From Topomyia yanbarensis (taxonomy: Eukaryota; Arthropoda; Insecta; Diptera; Culicidae), in the NCBI RefSeq assembly GCF_030247195.1, contig NC_080670.1, forward strand, positions 39,107,524-39,171,523: DNA of 64,000 bases, in the 5' to 3' direction. The notes beneath the pieces are model-generated. The model made no database searches and was not told where the DNA came from. It saw only the letters and a program-made list of their open reading frames with translations. The translations under genes and the position numbers were made by a program. Shown here one piece after another: positions 45,082-57,383 of the stretch (within the stretch, counting starts at the first letter, position 1; each line of letters begins with the position of its first letter).

Positions 45082-45321
45082 TTGAATCTATTTTTAGTTA
45101 TAACTGTAGTCGCATTTGCGATGATGTCACCACTGACATATGCACAAGTATGTGGAGGAGAGGTCACCAGTGAAAAGCTTCCCAAGTCTAATGGGTGTTT
45201 GGGACCGTGTCTAAGAGGTGGAGCTGATATTGTGGGAAATTTGGCAGAACGATATTTTTTTGAGAAATTTTCTCATACACGCATAAAAAAGATTTGTAGG
45301 TTCAATAAAATTATGCATTAA
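45082..45321 (+). CDS. Possible exon for a small secreted peptide
   Basis: An open stretch encodes a hydrophobic segment (LFLVITVVAFAMMSPLTYA) ending in an Ala-X-Ala-like site, then QVCGGEVTSEKLPKSNGCLG and PCLRGGADIVGN with three Cys. This looks like a signal peptide plus the start of a Cys-containing peptide. No ATG opens the frame upstream (the frame begins with TTG, and the first in-frame ATG lies inside the hydrophobic segment), so an upstream exon would be needed. No family recognised; could be chance. Confidence 0.2.
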   Translation: MNLFLVITVVAFAMMSPLTYAQVCGGEVTSEKLPKSNGCLGPCLRGGADIVGNLAERYFFEKFSHTRIKKICRFNKIMH

Positions 45322-45595
45322 ATTCAATAAATTAAATTATTGGTCGGGAGACAATAAAATTATTTATTGAATTCAATAAAATTTATTTATTGTTTCAATA
45401 AAACAAAATTATCGTTCCGTTTTTCAATAATTATTTTAATGAAATTAAAAGAAAATTATTGATACTAAAAATGTATTTATTGAAAGCAAAAATTTGTTGT
45501 TGTTCTAATAAAAAAATATTTTCAAACCAATAAGTTTGTTTGTTAAAGTGATAAACAATAAGTGATTTGATTCAATAACACATATTTTTGGTTTA
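45295..45595. repeat. AT-rich tract rich in TTCAATAAA
   Basis: TTCAATAAA, TTTATTGAA and close variants recur about ten times on both strands in 300 bp. Probably low-complexity sequence, not a series of poly(A) signals. Confidence 0.6.
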
Positions 45596-46247
45596 AATAT
45601 GCTAATTTTTTCTGCGTGTAGTGTTAATGAGCATTCATATCACTAGCTATGTCGAATGATCAAGTCTACTCATAGGAAATGTAATCCTTAAGAGAATAGA
45701 ATACACTCGCGAGCAAATTTGATCCAGTTCTAACCTCAACATTAAACCAGATTCTGATTGGTCGCTTTGTCAATCAAGACCTTTCATAATATTTACAAAA
45801 GGGTCGCGTGATGCTAAATCTATTGTGAGTACTTTTTAACAGGCTTCATTTTACTCATCTTTGTAACGAAGAGATAGGGAAATATTTTACCCGCATATAA
45901 CATGAGTTTTTTGGGAGCGCATTTTTTGCCCAGTAACTAGGAGAGCAGAGAGAAACCACATGCTCTCATTGCTGAATCCTCTTGCTTGTGACAGAGCAAA
46001 CCTTTATTAGATGCTCTGCTTTTACCTCATCATAGTCTGGCGGAGCAACGGAGATCAACTGCTCAGTTGGCAGATGAGAATAAAATAGTTTTCTCTTTAC
46101 TCCCAAGGGAACCATATTTAGTTCGCTTCACATCAGTGTTCGAATATTTTACTCGGCTTTCATAATAAGTATGCATGTTTTACCTTCTGGAATAGTAAAG
46201 ATGTTTGAATTGGCAGCTTCCAGTTCAAAATCGCTGAACAACATTAA
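45596..46247. other. No recognisable gene
   Basis: AT-rich with short ORFs only. Confidence 0.5.
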
Positions 46248-46722
46248 GGGGTTACACCAATGTAGAGCTCGAACAAATGGGCATATTTCGCATTTTTTTC
46301 TTGGCACGGCCTGAAAACTATCTCCCGTAATTTTAAACCTAGAGCCAAAAATTTTTTTTCGATTTTTTTTGAGTGAAAAAATGCCGAAAATACCATTAAA
46401 ATCGAAACAAATTGTTAATTTAACGAAAATTAAGCAATAAGAAATTAAAATCCTACATACGTTTCTGGAGAAATCAATTTCGAATATGCTGTGAAAATTT
46501 CAAATCAATCAAAAGCCATTTGTTCGACTTGTATTTCCGGCCAACTCAAAAAAGTGGGTTTGAGGTTTACACAGAGGGCGTTGCGGAAGAATTGATAATT
46601 TGAACATTTATATATCGTATTCGTCTTCCATTTTTGGGATATAATTTTTAACATCCTAAAACACATTTTAGACTAATAAGTATAAATTCGACTTTTTAAA
46701 AATTCTACTGTGGTGTAACCAC
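46248..46722. mobile_element. MITE with GGGGTTACACCA ends
   Basis: Left AAGGGGTTACACCAATGTAG and right CTACTGTGGTGTAACCAC are inverted. About 475 bp; A/T-rich interior, no ORF. Confidence 0.65.
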
Positions 46723-46849
46723 ATAAATGCCTATTAGACTGATAGGATGTTGAGACTATTTTCAACCTATTTATATTATAACCCTACTCATTTGAAGCCT
46801 TTGGTTAAAGCAGCGTCTGCCATATTTCTTCATCTCATTACCGTAAATA

Positions 46850-47005
46850 GCAGGGTGAAAATTAGGACACTCGAATTAAGTTTTCGTTGCGTATTTTACC
46901 ATTTTCCGCCTTAATCCGATCTTTGCCATAATAAAATCAACGTTTTCTTCAAATCATTCTCAAGGTCATGTTTAATAAAAAGTGTCCTAATGTTAGTGTA
47001 ATGCT
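46850..47005. repeat. Short element with ATTAGGACACT ends
   Basis: AAAATTAGGACACTCGAAT and AAGTGTCCTAATGTTAGTG are inverted about 110 bp apart. Confidence 0.5.
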
Positions 47006-47677
47006 CAAATATCTATTAATTTGCTCCACCAAATGTGCATTGATTACACGCTTAGTTTGAATTATAGAGTATTGGAAAATTTTACTTGTGTTTTCAACAG
47101 CAAGCCATTCGGTAGTCAATTTTGTAAACCAATTCTGGTAGCAAACTCTCCGCCATATTCTTTTTTATCCAAACGTCAAAAATACTCAGCGAATTTTCAG
47201 ATGAGGATTGCTAACTTGTTCAGCAATTTGTTCATTAAATTTGGTAGTGGTAATTAATTTACCAGCTTTTAAAGGTTGTACAGAAAATTATAATTCGAAC
47301 CAAAGTAATCTTACATTTCCTGAATTTGATTACGAATTTTAGCCCGGAATTTCTGAACACAAAACATTCTCATTATCAAAAAAAATGCTTGCTCGTAAAA
47401 ATCTTCAATAAATATCAATAAAGCCGAATTATTTCTACTTTTTCGCGACTGAATCTACACTTCCTTGCACTATCAAGCTTCTAATTATTATACTTGCGAG
47501 TCAAATCCTTTATCCAAAATCGTCATGTGTAAAATTACCCTAGTCAAGGAATTAATACACCTCAAACATAATGACAACCACAAAAATCTCACTATTACTG
47601 CTTTCACTGGGTTCTGTTGAAAATTTATGGTTTTACGAAAGACTAAGAAGTATTCGCAATGTGCAAACACGTCGTGT
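47006..47677. other. No recognisable gene
   Basis: AT-rich, short ORFs only. Confidence 0.5.
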
Positions 47678-48668
47678 TAAGGGGTTATATATGTTGAGGT
47701 CGGCCAAAAAATACGAAATTTTTTTTATTCTTCTATCGTAATGCTCAGCAGAAGAATGTTACCTCAAATTTTTATAGAGATCGGAGCAGTGGACGCAAAG
47801 TTATAGCGTTTTTCATCTTGCTCCTTTATGGAGGTGCTGCTTATCCTTGAAACTTTATACGCGATTATCTCGAAATCGTGTTTCCCAAAAGCGTCTTTGC
47901 GGTGACTACGATTGCCGGAAAAGTTTTCAACCAATCTCAAAACTTTTTTTTTGACTTGTTCGTAATTTATTTGCCGTGTCCTGGAATGATTCCATTTTTT
48001 CTTCAAAATTTTCAAATATTATTGTTATAAATTTTATAATTTTTTTCAGGTGAAAATAGTGATTTTTTTGGAAAAAATCGTCCCCGTTTCCAAAAAGAAG
48101 AATTTTTTAATCGATATTTCAAGGGCACCATAGGTACATATACTAATGATTTTTTTAGTTTGATGGTTTCTGTTAAGCTGTTGGACTGGAATCGTAGTCA
48201 CGGCAAACCTCTAAAAAAACGCGTTTTGCGGCAATTGCTATGCTTCGACAATTATTAATATTTTTTTATTTTCTCAAGTGGATTTTGCAAATTGGACATT
48301 GTACTACGCTAAACGTATAACAAGTATTTCATAAAAATGTGGCTACATATCTTTATAAAAATTCAAACTTTTCCCTTTTTTCCCGCATCTCAACATATAA
48401 AAACCAGTGGCGGATCCAGGGGGAGGGTCCTGGGGGTCCGGACCCCCTCCGAAATTTTTTAACCTTTCGAGAAATTTTAAATTAGTTTTAATTTTATACT
48501 AGTTTCAAACATAAAATCATTTGAAACCAAATTTTACGACCAAAACTGATTTTCATTAAATGAGCTTTTGACGTATAATTTATTGTACAATGTTCATTCC
48601 AAAATCAAAATTTCGGACCCCTCCCGAATTTTTTTTCTGGATCCGCTCCTGATAAAAACCCTTTATGT
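47678..48668. mobile_element. MITE with AAGGGGTTATATATGTTGAG ends, interrupted
   Basis: Left TTAAGGGGTTATATATGTTG pairs with right TCTCAACATATAAAAACC plus CTTTAT, which is split by the hAT-like insertion at 48405-48651. The outer element is about 735 bp without the insertion. A similar right-type end lies at 52877-52900. Confidence 0.6.
48405..48651. mobile_element. Short hAT-like MITE with 8-bp duplication
   Basis: Ends CAGTGGCGGATCCAGG and CTGGATCCGCTCCTG. The exact 8-bp ATAAAAAC flanks it (48397-48404 and 48652-48659). GGGGGTCCGGACCCCC-like palindrome next to the left end. 247 bp, noncoding. Confidence 0.9.
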
Positions 48669-49342
48669 TTTTCTCCGAAAATGGCGATTTGACAGATGGT
48701 TTGTTGTACGTGTTTTGTGTGTTTTTGACGAGATTCGATGATGTTTAACTTTTTGCCGAACAAGTTAGTATTTTACTGAATGGTGGATAATTTACCGAAA
48801 AAAAGCAAAAGTAATAATAAATTCAATTAAAAATATTCCAGGTTTTAGCAGCAAATTATTCGTAAATCTACCGAAGTCGCTGAAAAATGAATACGCTTTC
48901 GCAATTTTTTAAATCAATTGCTGATCTCCGTTAAATATTACTGTGCAAATCGTCAAATGAAATTACTGAACAACTTTGGGTTGGATTAGTGTGTACATAT
49001 AAATGGCTGGTTTGAATATGCAAAGCCTAAATAAAGCACTCATTTGATATAAAATATATCCATTCTGTTGTTTTTCGAAACCATCTTAATTTATTGGCAT
49101 TTTTTAAAACATGCTCTTTCTGTGACTGAGCATCTGACGAGGAACACTCCCTCTTGAATTGGGCGAGAATTAATACTTTCGCATCCCCCCGCGAACGCAA
49201 AAAATCCCTTGATTCTCGAGAGCGTGTTCTCTTGCTTTCGGTGGGAGCTAGTAAACAGCCCTGCTGCGTTTAACTGCTTGCAAAAGAGAAAATGAGCTAA
49301 TATTTTTAAGAACATCAATATGTGATGATATCGACACAGATC

Positions 49343-50157
49343 TTTCATTAGGGCCTAAGTCGCATTGTACTTAAATGGAGAAAAATCAGTTTCAATATTC
49401 GGCGATGCTTTTCTAAATGTAGTTTTTATTGTAGGCATAAATTACTTTATGACCATGTTTTTCCGGAAGCATCTTTAGTTAAACCTTATGACAATATAAC
49501 AAAGAATTTAATTTCTATGTGCTTTTAGTGGGTAGAAACTAAAAAAATGCTTACGCCCAATTTGCATCCCAGTCGTGATTTCGCCCTTCAGCAACCACCA
49601 TCTGCGGAAGGGCTAAACCGTGTACAAAATTTTCAGAAGGGCGCGGTAAATGGGCTAAACTGACTCTGTCTTGCTGGGTAGGGCTGGGTAAATGGGCGAG
49701 CTTGACAGTATACTTTTTTATAGGGCTCAGCAAATGGGCGCATAGAAAGCCAATGTAAATGTAAGGTCGCGTGCATCTTTTCTTCGAATTACATGAAAAT
49801 ATTGAAATATTCGAATGTTTATGTGAAACAACTATCGAGTAGACATGATCATAGTAGATATTGTTTATCATTTATATAATAGAACCGCCGTTTAAAGAAT
49901 AATTTTGTGTACGCCCGGTTCTGTCAAAAAATATAAGTTTAGCCTTAATATTCCATATGAGGATAAGGGCCTAAGTCGAAATCTCGAAGAAAATGCATGT
50001 GTCGCCGTTTTGTTTTCTTTAATTATAAATCGAACTAAAAACCATTTTAACTAATTTTCACCTCAATCTTGTAGTATTTTTATCGCATAATGTCATAATA
50101 GCGAAAACGCAGTTTGTTTACATTTGCGTTTTAAGCCCTAATGAAAGATCTATGCCG
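49343..50157. mobile_element. Element with AGATCTTTCATTAGGGCCTA ends
   Basis: Left GATCTTTCATTAGGGCCTAA is mirrored by AAGCCCTAATGAAAGATCTA at the right. Inside, AAATGGGC(G/T) recurs four times (49650-49745), which gives a minus ORF with LAHLPSP, LAHLPRP repeats. No transposase. Confidence 0.65.
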
Positions 50158-52038
50158 ATATAGCTGTTCTTGCCGTTAGAAGAAAAAACATGGTTTCGAG
50201 AAAAACACCATTTAGAAGCCGTCATTTTTTCGAAGAAAAAAAAATCATTTTCTAATTATCGATAAATAACGAATAAAAGATCAAAAGCAGAAGTTTGTAT
50301 GTCTTTTAATTTTTCCACATAAAATTCTCAAATATTGCTTTGATTTTCCGCCGAATCCAGGAGAAGGTGCCCTTAAAGTGTACTAAGATGCCCTCCACAA
50401 ATGTTTAAAGAAAAATTAAAAAATGTAAACAAACACCATGTAATTTATTCACATCTTTCAGCAAGGGATTTGAAACATTTTCTCTTAGTAATGTCGTTAA
50501 ATAAATTAATCAGCTTTACTTACGTCGCCTAATGTATACATTTTTCGATATGGTATTTATGAATGGCAATCGACCGTAAAAAGACAATCACAGACAGAGT
50601 AATATTTTTGAAGTATCCATTATCGGTTTCTTATAGCTAAGATGAGGAAAATATGGGAATAATGCATATTTCGGTAAGTACTTTTTTTCGTGACTCCTAT
50701 TATATTTTGAAAGCGAACCTGTGGTGATCGTTGGATTTGTTTAGCAAATGATGTGCATTTCGAAACAAAGACATGATAGTAAATCTAATGCTTGTTTTTA
50801 TTAATACATATACTCTAGAATGCACCTTACAATAACGATTTAACTAAATTCTGACGAAAATTTAAATTTCTTTCTGATGGATGTACAATACTTATCTCCT
50901 ACAACTCAGGCATGAGTAATATTTATTTACATTGCACGATTGGTCTGCTCAATAAGGTATTTTTGGCTTCACGCTAATCGTCTTTTTCCCTATTCTCTTT
51001 GGTGTAAATCAAATGCGAATCTCGTTGGTTTTACAGTAAGACGTGACAATCGTCTCCTTCAACATTCTTCTTTTCGCACATTTTCACCCTGCCGAAATCT
51101 TCCGAACAGTGTTGCCTTTTTTGAAAATGGATTATTGTTAATTTATTTTATGCATGCAATATTTTGTATCTTGAATCCATTATATTGTTGAAGGGTACCG
51201 TTTTTCCATGTCATGGATGATTAGTGAGATTTGATGAAGCCATTTTCTAGCAAATTTTAGATTATGGTTTGGTTTCTTTCTAATTTTTGTTAAACTTGAT
51301 CAACCACGTATACGGCAAATGAGTGGTAGATACTTTCTCTACTTTGCGGCACAATTTCTGTTCAACTTAATCATTTTTACTCTTCTAACTATAATAATTT
51401 TATTTGTCAAAAGTAATAATTACAATATTTTCCTATGAATATAGCAACACTGCCAAACATCATTTCGCTACCCTGCAGTAACATTGCGTACGGTGCAAAA
51501 AGTCAGAATCAACCAATCAGAAGCTGGAACATTCTGAGGTAAAACTGGAACAAAAACGGTTTATATTTTCATCTTCATTCTTTTCAACACGATAAAAACA
51601 AACTGGCGCCCGTGCAGACGTTTTGTCTAAGATTAGGTGCGCGAGGAATTCCAAAACTGCGTACAGCCTGCTGTCTCCGGATCGATCTGAAACACAAAAC
51701 TAATAAAAAGGCTCTAAAGTAAACTAAATTTATTGGTGGAATGACCTAAAAACCGATTAAGAAACTTCAAATTTGACGTATTGTGCCTTGCAGGATAATC
51801 GCTCGATATGCGATTATATGAAAGCTCAACTGAGATAGGCGCGTGACAGCCGCCTATATAAATTTATAGGCAGCTTTTTCCTTGAAGCTTTCGAAAAGCA
51901 CACAGCTGGCAGAAAAATAAAGCTCCACTGAAATCTGCTTGCGGAGCAACTGCGGCTATATTTGATGCGCCTTTCAGACGCCCGTAATGTGAGATTTTAT
52001 TATAAGCGCGACAATAATGGTGCGATTTCAAACTTTGA
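50158..52038. other. Intergenic DNA, no gene recognised
   Basis: AT-rich with short ORFs. A GC-richer patch at 51600-51960 has no assigned feature. Confidence 0.5.
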
Positions 52039-52082
52039 GATCGACTTTTTTAAAAATAGTGATCGACTTTTTTAAAAATAGT
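52039..52082 (+). repeat. Perfect 22-bp tandem duplication
   Basis: GATCGACTTTTTTAAAAATA plus GT occurs twice in a row without change. Confidence 0.9.
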
Positions 52083-52339
52083 GAATACAAAGAATTTGTA
52101 GATTTTATAGGTAATTCCTCCAATGAAAATGCTTTTCTTTCGAGTAAGAGGTCAAAAGATGTAGTCTTTAAACCGTTTTCAAATGAGACTGTAAGCAGTT
52201 TTGAAAAATCATGTTTTGAGATAAACGCGCTTAAAGTTTTGAGATAACTTTCGACGAATTATAGAATGTCAATATTTTGTAACAATTACATGGAATTATG
52301 GGTTTTGGACATCGCTGATTACGAATATAAAGTCAGTTT

Positions 52340-52510
52340 TTCGAAATTCAAAATGACCGATTCAATATGGCAGACCCCCATTAGAAAATAGATGATATTT
52401 TAGCCAAAATCGAGAAAAAAGGGTTTTGTGATTTGTAAACACGAAGTTGCGTTAATATGCGTCAAAATTTAAAAAAAATGGCGATTTCAATATGGCGGAC
52501 TAAAATGTGA
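52340..52510 (+). repeat. Two diverged units with TTCAATATGGC(A/G)GAC
   Basis: CGATTCAATATGGCAGACC at 52359 and GATTTCAATATGGCGGACT at 52483, each preceded by an AAAATTT/AAAATGGC-like stretch. Confidence 0.5.
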
Positions 52511-54230
52511 CTTTAACAATTTTGACTAAAAGTTTTCGTTTTTCACCGTTTTCTGTGGTTACGGATAATACGGATTTTGATCCGTATTTCATGAGAATAC
52601 CGTGTCAGGAATGTGTGTATCAATATGGCTATTTGATTCATGAAAATCGTGTTATTTATTAGTTCTGATCTATAAATGAATAACAAAATATGCTTATTTG
52701 AAGAAAATCCTTTCACAAAAGGGCTAATCTAAATAAATACAACGCAGCTGAACAAATTGTGGAGAATTGTGAACGAGTTTTTACACGTTGTCAAACGTAA
52801 CGTACGTATGTGGATTACGATGTATACCTATTATGCGCCTCTCGCGAGACGCAAAGCTACAAGATTTTTTCTGTGTTGTATATACATATAACCCCTTAAT
52901 TCAATATCATAAACAATCTGATGCTTTTTAGTGTCGCCATATTCAAAAACAACAACATAACCCAATAAACCAACCATTGGCACCGAAATAGGTTACCCCG
53001 TCTGGGTTCTGGGGAATCCCAGCTTACAAGTGGGAAATTCCCACAGAAAAATCCTTTACTCGCATCTGCTTACACCCCCGTATGCAACATCCATCCGATC
53101 CATCTGTGGCAAAATCGGGATTTCCCCAACCGCCTTTTAATGACCGCTCTCGAAAGTGCAAGAGACAAACGTTTTTTTAATGAATGAATTTTCGTTCGCC
53201 TTTCAGGTGATACGGCGACAAGTTGGTAATGTACCTTACCAGCTTACCTGGGCCAAACATTAAAAGTTCACCACACTCACTCGGTGCTCCCGGGTAGGAG
53301 GTGTGAACCTTATGCACCGGCTCAGCTCAAACGCCCTCTAAAACGTGCGCAGGCAGGCTTACGAGATACGGGGCTACGCAGAAAATTGGTCGTTGCCGGG
53401 TGATGATGGTTTTATGTGGGTATTGCAGGCTTGTGCTGTGCAGCAATCACAAGCAAAAAAAAGGGCACCAGCATCTGCCTTCCTGTTGAAACTCGGATAG
53501 ACGCCCGCCCAAGATTTACTATTTCGGTGGACATAAATTTGCTCGCCGGTTGTTGGGTTAGACACGCTGAAACGGGATGAAATGGATGAGGAAGAGAGTG
53601 GAAATTGCTGGACCAGTCAGACAGACAGGAAGAAGGCATTGCAAAATAAATATTTTCCTGGCTTCGAATGGGCGGAATAATTCCTAGCTGTATTAGAGGG
53701 GCAAAAGGAAGGCAACGATGAATGGGCCAGTTTCGTTGCGCCTTGCCAAGGTGGCAGCCCCGGCACACAGTAATAATGACACTCATAATGCAGATTTTAG
53801 TACCTTTAGTGACTGACTGGCCGGGAGAGGGATTCGGAACAGCAAAACTGAAGAAAAGAATGTTTTATGAGTTAGTTTTGCCTCCCGGCAATCGAGAACA
53901 ATAGCGACGGAATTAATATGGATCGTATAATAAATTCTCGCCAGGTACAGCAGGCCCAGACGCGGGTTTGTTCAGAACTACCCAGAGCGGAAATCGGAAC
54001 GGGAAATTTTGGCTAGTAAGAGCAACCGGAAATACGAATATCAAATCGTAATTGGATCAGATTTGGGCTTATTATTTGTTAAAAGTTGTAAACGGTATAT
54101 TATAGATTTTACAGTCCCCACTTAGAATTGAACTAAGACATTGAATCATGATTTTATATTCGTCATTATTTGGTCATATTTATTTGGTTTCAACATGAAT
54201 AAAAAACACTTTCTTTGCGAATTGTTTCTA
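52511..54230. other. Intergenic DNA, no gene recognised
   Basis: Includes a moderately GC-rich block (53000-54000). ORFs up to 124 codons lack recognisable domains. Confidence 0.5.
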
Positions 54231-54233
54231 GAA

Positions 54234-54512
54234 ATTTGCGTGAAGCGAATTGATCAAAACTTTGTACATTATAGTATACTATTTCAATGACATTCTGTAT
54301 TTTTTCTGTGCAAAAATATCGACAAATGGTTCGGTGACGAAGCTTTTTGTAGAACGTGTTTTATTCCAGAGACGTTCTACAAAAACCTTCGTCACCGAGA
54401 CATTTGCCGATATTTTTGCATAGAAAAATTACAGAATATTATTGAAATGATACACTATAATTTACAAAAGTTTTCATCATTTCGCTTCACGTAAAGTTAT
54501 AAAAAAATCGCA
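54234..54512. mobile_element. Foldback MITE with 120-bp arms
   Basis: GCGTGAAGCGAATTGATC through CGGTGACGAAGCTTTTTG is mirrored by AAAAACCTTCGTCACCGAG through CGCTTCACGTAAAG around a short centre at 54358-54376 (GTTTTATTCCAGAGACG). Confidence 0.85.
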
Positions 54513-54906
54513 AAGGAGCGTTTTTTTCACGCCGAAACCCTTAATAAAAAGCTACAGATTTGTCCATACGAAAAGTTGTTTTGAATATATGTGAATAGAA
54601 TTCCTATATTTACATATCCTTCTGTTTCATAATTTTTTTTTTTGGTTTACGTATTTTATTACTCATTCTTCTCGATCATGCACGAATATGCAAGAATAGT
54701 AGATATTGTCGCTGCAGCACTATTCTGCAATGCGCTGAACAGTCCAGCGACGCGAAGATTTCTAGCGACGTCAGTGGAATTGTCATTTCATGTTTTGACA
54801 TTTTTGTTTTGAAATAAAGAAATATATTCTGATCTGAATAAATAATATTTAAATTTCAAGATAAAAGCAAGTGATAATTGATCGTTAGCTAAATAGTGGT
54901 ATAAAT

Positions 54907-55968
54907 ATGGCCAATGTCATCATTCATGCAGTCCAACAACAGCATGCAGAACCAAACACCGTGTACACCGTGCCCTTTATGCACATTATTATTTGGGAAT
55001 GAGCAAAAAAGATATTGCTACAATTTACGGCAAGAGCTTGTCCACAATTTATTCGTGGTTAAGAAAGTTCGAAAATGAGGGTGTCTACCAACGGAAAAAG
55101 CGGATCCAAATCTACAAGAAGTTCAACGCGGAAATGAGATTATGGTTAGTGCAATTGTACCAGGAGCATCCTTTGCTATTTTTGGACGAAGCTAAGGAGA
55201 AGTTTCAGAAGCACTTTCAAATAAGCATAAGTGTTTCCTCGGTTTGTTTCATTCTGCATGAAGCTGGACTCTCGTGGAAGACGGTCGAAAGAAGGGCAAT
55301 TCAAATACGGGAGGCAGAGATTGTTAGATTCATGCAAGAGCTTCTGGCTATTCCGTGGGACATTTATAATTTGGTGTTCTTGGACGAAGTGAGTTTTGAC
55401 AACAGGGATATGTTACGCCGTAAGGGATATGGTGTTGTGGGGCAAAAAGTTATTTACAGTGGTGAATTTTGCCGCAGACCACGTTTATCTTTCTTGTGTT
55501 TCTTGGGATCAGACCGAATTTTGGATAGCTTTTGGACGGATGGAACGTTTAACCGCACTAAATTTTTTGACTGCGCTCGCGAGTTCGCATAACGAAATCC
55601 GAAAGTCTATCAATATCCAGGATTCCATTCAGTTTGGATAATGGATGGTGCAAGAATTCACTGCGATGCTAACATTATTAGATATCTGCGATCAATAGGC
55701 ATAATACCAATATTCCTTCCGGCGTACTGTCCCTTCTTCAATCCCATAGAAATAGTTTTCGGTCTTATCAAAAAACGCTTGCAACGAACACGACAAGAGA
55801 ATACACCAATTATGAGTGACGTATGCGAAACTATAAGCTATTTCAATCAATATTCCTGTGAAAGCCCGTTGGCTCATTGCGGTTACTATTACGGGAGAAA
55901 TTTCTACCCAGAAAAAGGACTACAACAAGATCCAGCGAATATAGGTTTGAACATGACTCCTGAGTGAC
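54907..55968 (+). pseudogene. DD34E Tc1/mariner/IS630-type transposase, one in-frame stop
   Basis: DNA-cutting and joining enzyme of a cut-and-paste transposon. Clear homology starts at ALYAHYYLGMSKKDIATIYG (about 54970-55030), a helix-turn-helix, with a second DNA-binding part around EKFQKHFQISISVSSVCFIL. The catalytic residues are the Asp of VFLDEVSFDN (about 55380), the Asp of WIMDGARIHC (about 55640) and the Glu of YCPFFNPIE (about 55750). There are 34 residues between the second Asp and the Glu. A TAA at 55590-55592 interrupts the frame after CAREFA; the frame is the same on both sides. The frame has no ATG upstream of 54999. An ATG at 54907 in another frame gives MANVIIHAVQQQHAE and would need a 1-base shift or an intron. 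Family membership is from motifs; the exact subfamily is not named. Confidence 0.85.
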
Positions 55969-56063
55969 TGTGTTATACTATCTCACAATTTATACTACAA
56001 TTCCAAAAATAGTTGGATTATTGGATTAAATACATAACTAATTTACTAAAATAACGTTGATTA

Positions 56064-56069
56064 TTTATT
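56064..56069 (-). promoter_or_regulatory. Candidate poly(A) signal of the convergent ORF
   Basis: AATAAA on the minus strand about 95 bp after the stop of the ORF at 56166-57383. Confidence 0.4.
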
Positions 56070-56165
56070 ATTCAAAATAATATTAAAAAGAAAGTCAGTT
56101 TTCCAAGTGCTGCAGAAGCGCGCGAATCGGGTAAAGCATCAGTCCTATTCTGATGATGATATGAA

Positions 56166-57383
56166 TTATGTGTGATCGATGTCCGGACAGTTTGTCACAC
56201 TATCAGCAAAAACCTTACTTAGCTCTGACTCCACCGGACGCACTGCGGATTGCACAGCAACAATAATCTCCTCTGCTGATCTTCCCTTTGAAATAATTTC
56301 CTCCAGCTTCTGCGCAACATTTGACAAAATGGAAACCGCTGAAGTAACTCCGTTATATATTTCCTCAACGTCTTTTAACCAGCCCCCATTCACTACTTGT
56401 GCAACCGATGCACCACGATGAACGGATTGCAATCTTGCGGCTTCTGAAACACCTGTCCACATGAAATATTTGGCGAGCTCGAATGGAGGCGAAGATGCCT
56501 TCTTCATTTCCTCCTGTTTGTGCGCAGCTGACGAGTGAATTGTATTGGCTCACAATAACCAAGAACTATGGTGACCTTCCAATTCAGGATGACTCTGTTT
56601 TAACTCAGTGGCTAATTCCGCATCATCACGGGTGGAATGGGCTCCAGAACGATCGGGATTGTTTGGTGACATTAATTGTTTGAGGACCATCTGATACTGA
56701 GCGTTGGTCTCGACGTTTACGGAGTATGCATACATGAAAATTTTGATTTGGTTGTCTCTCTATGATGTAAGCAAACGAGACGACACTGCAGAAGTAGTAT
56801 ACGCCTTCCTTTTCACCTGGTCTTGCAAAGTCACAAACTTTTCAATATCTTCACGGTCCGGTTTTGGCTTTTCAGCCCATTTCGGCCCATTGTTATCAAA
56901 TTCTATTTGCCTCGATACATGCCTGGCAGCAAATTTCCAAATGCAATCCATCACATCCTTTGGAGAATCTCCAACAACCGTTCTGGTTCCTACTACTCTA
57001 GGGCGCATTTGTCCACGGAATAACCGACGAAAGAATAAGCCTTCGAAGAAGTACAAATATTTCTCCTGAGCTACTTCCAGCATATTAACATCATCGTCTT
57101 TTGAAGGGTCAAGATCTTGAAATCCAACTGGGGGATCTTCAATTAAGTCATTCTGAACATGCAACGAGTCTTGGAAAGAAGGTGAAGAGGGTTTCCATTG
57201 TTGAGAAGGAAAATCTTCAGTGTCCGTATCTTCAAGGCCTTCCAAATATTCCTCCTCCTCGTATCTGTTTGTAACAGTTCTGCATAAGTTATGAAGGAAT
57301 TTGTATCTCGAAATGTAAATGTTACACGTTCTCGTTAGATTCCATTTGTTATTAAACCTCACATATAAAGCAGCAAGAACCAC
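56166..57383 (-). pseudogene. Unknown protein convergent with the DD34E transposase, two in-frame stops
   Basis: One frame stays open over about 400 codons except for TAG at 56760-56762 and TGA at 56550-56552. The N-terminal stretch (57264 inwards) is acidic: RYEEEEYLEGLEDTDTEDFP. A central part (FFEGLFFRRLFRGQMRPRVV, then KDVMDCIWKFAARHVSRQIE) is rich in aromatic and basic residues. The C-terminal part (ELAKYFMWTGVSEAAR, EIYNGVTSAVSILSNVAQKL) looks helical. A likely splice acceptor (ACAG) sits at about 57265, so a 5' exon may exist and the first 40 codons may be intron. I do not recognise the family. The tail-to-tail position 200 bp from the transposase and the similar decay suggest a second gene of the same transposon. 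Confidence 0.6.

Noticed and set aside
45295..45595. Cluster of poly(A) signals
   Set aside because: AATAAA occurs on both strands at high density as part of an AT-rich tract, not in a 3' UTR context.
53412..53786. 124-codon minus ORF
   Set aside because: No recognisable motif; overlaps other ORFs in a locally GC-rich block.
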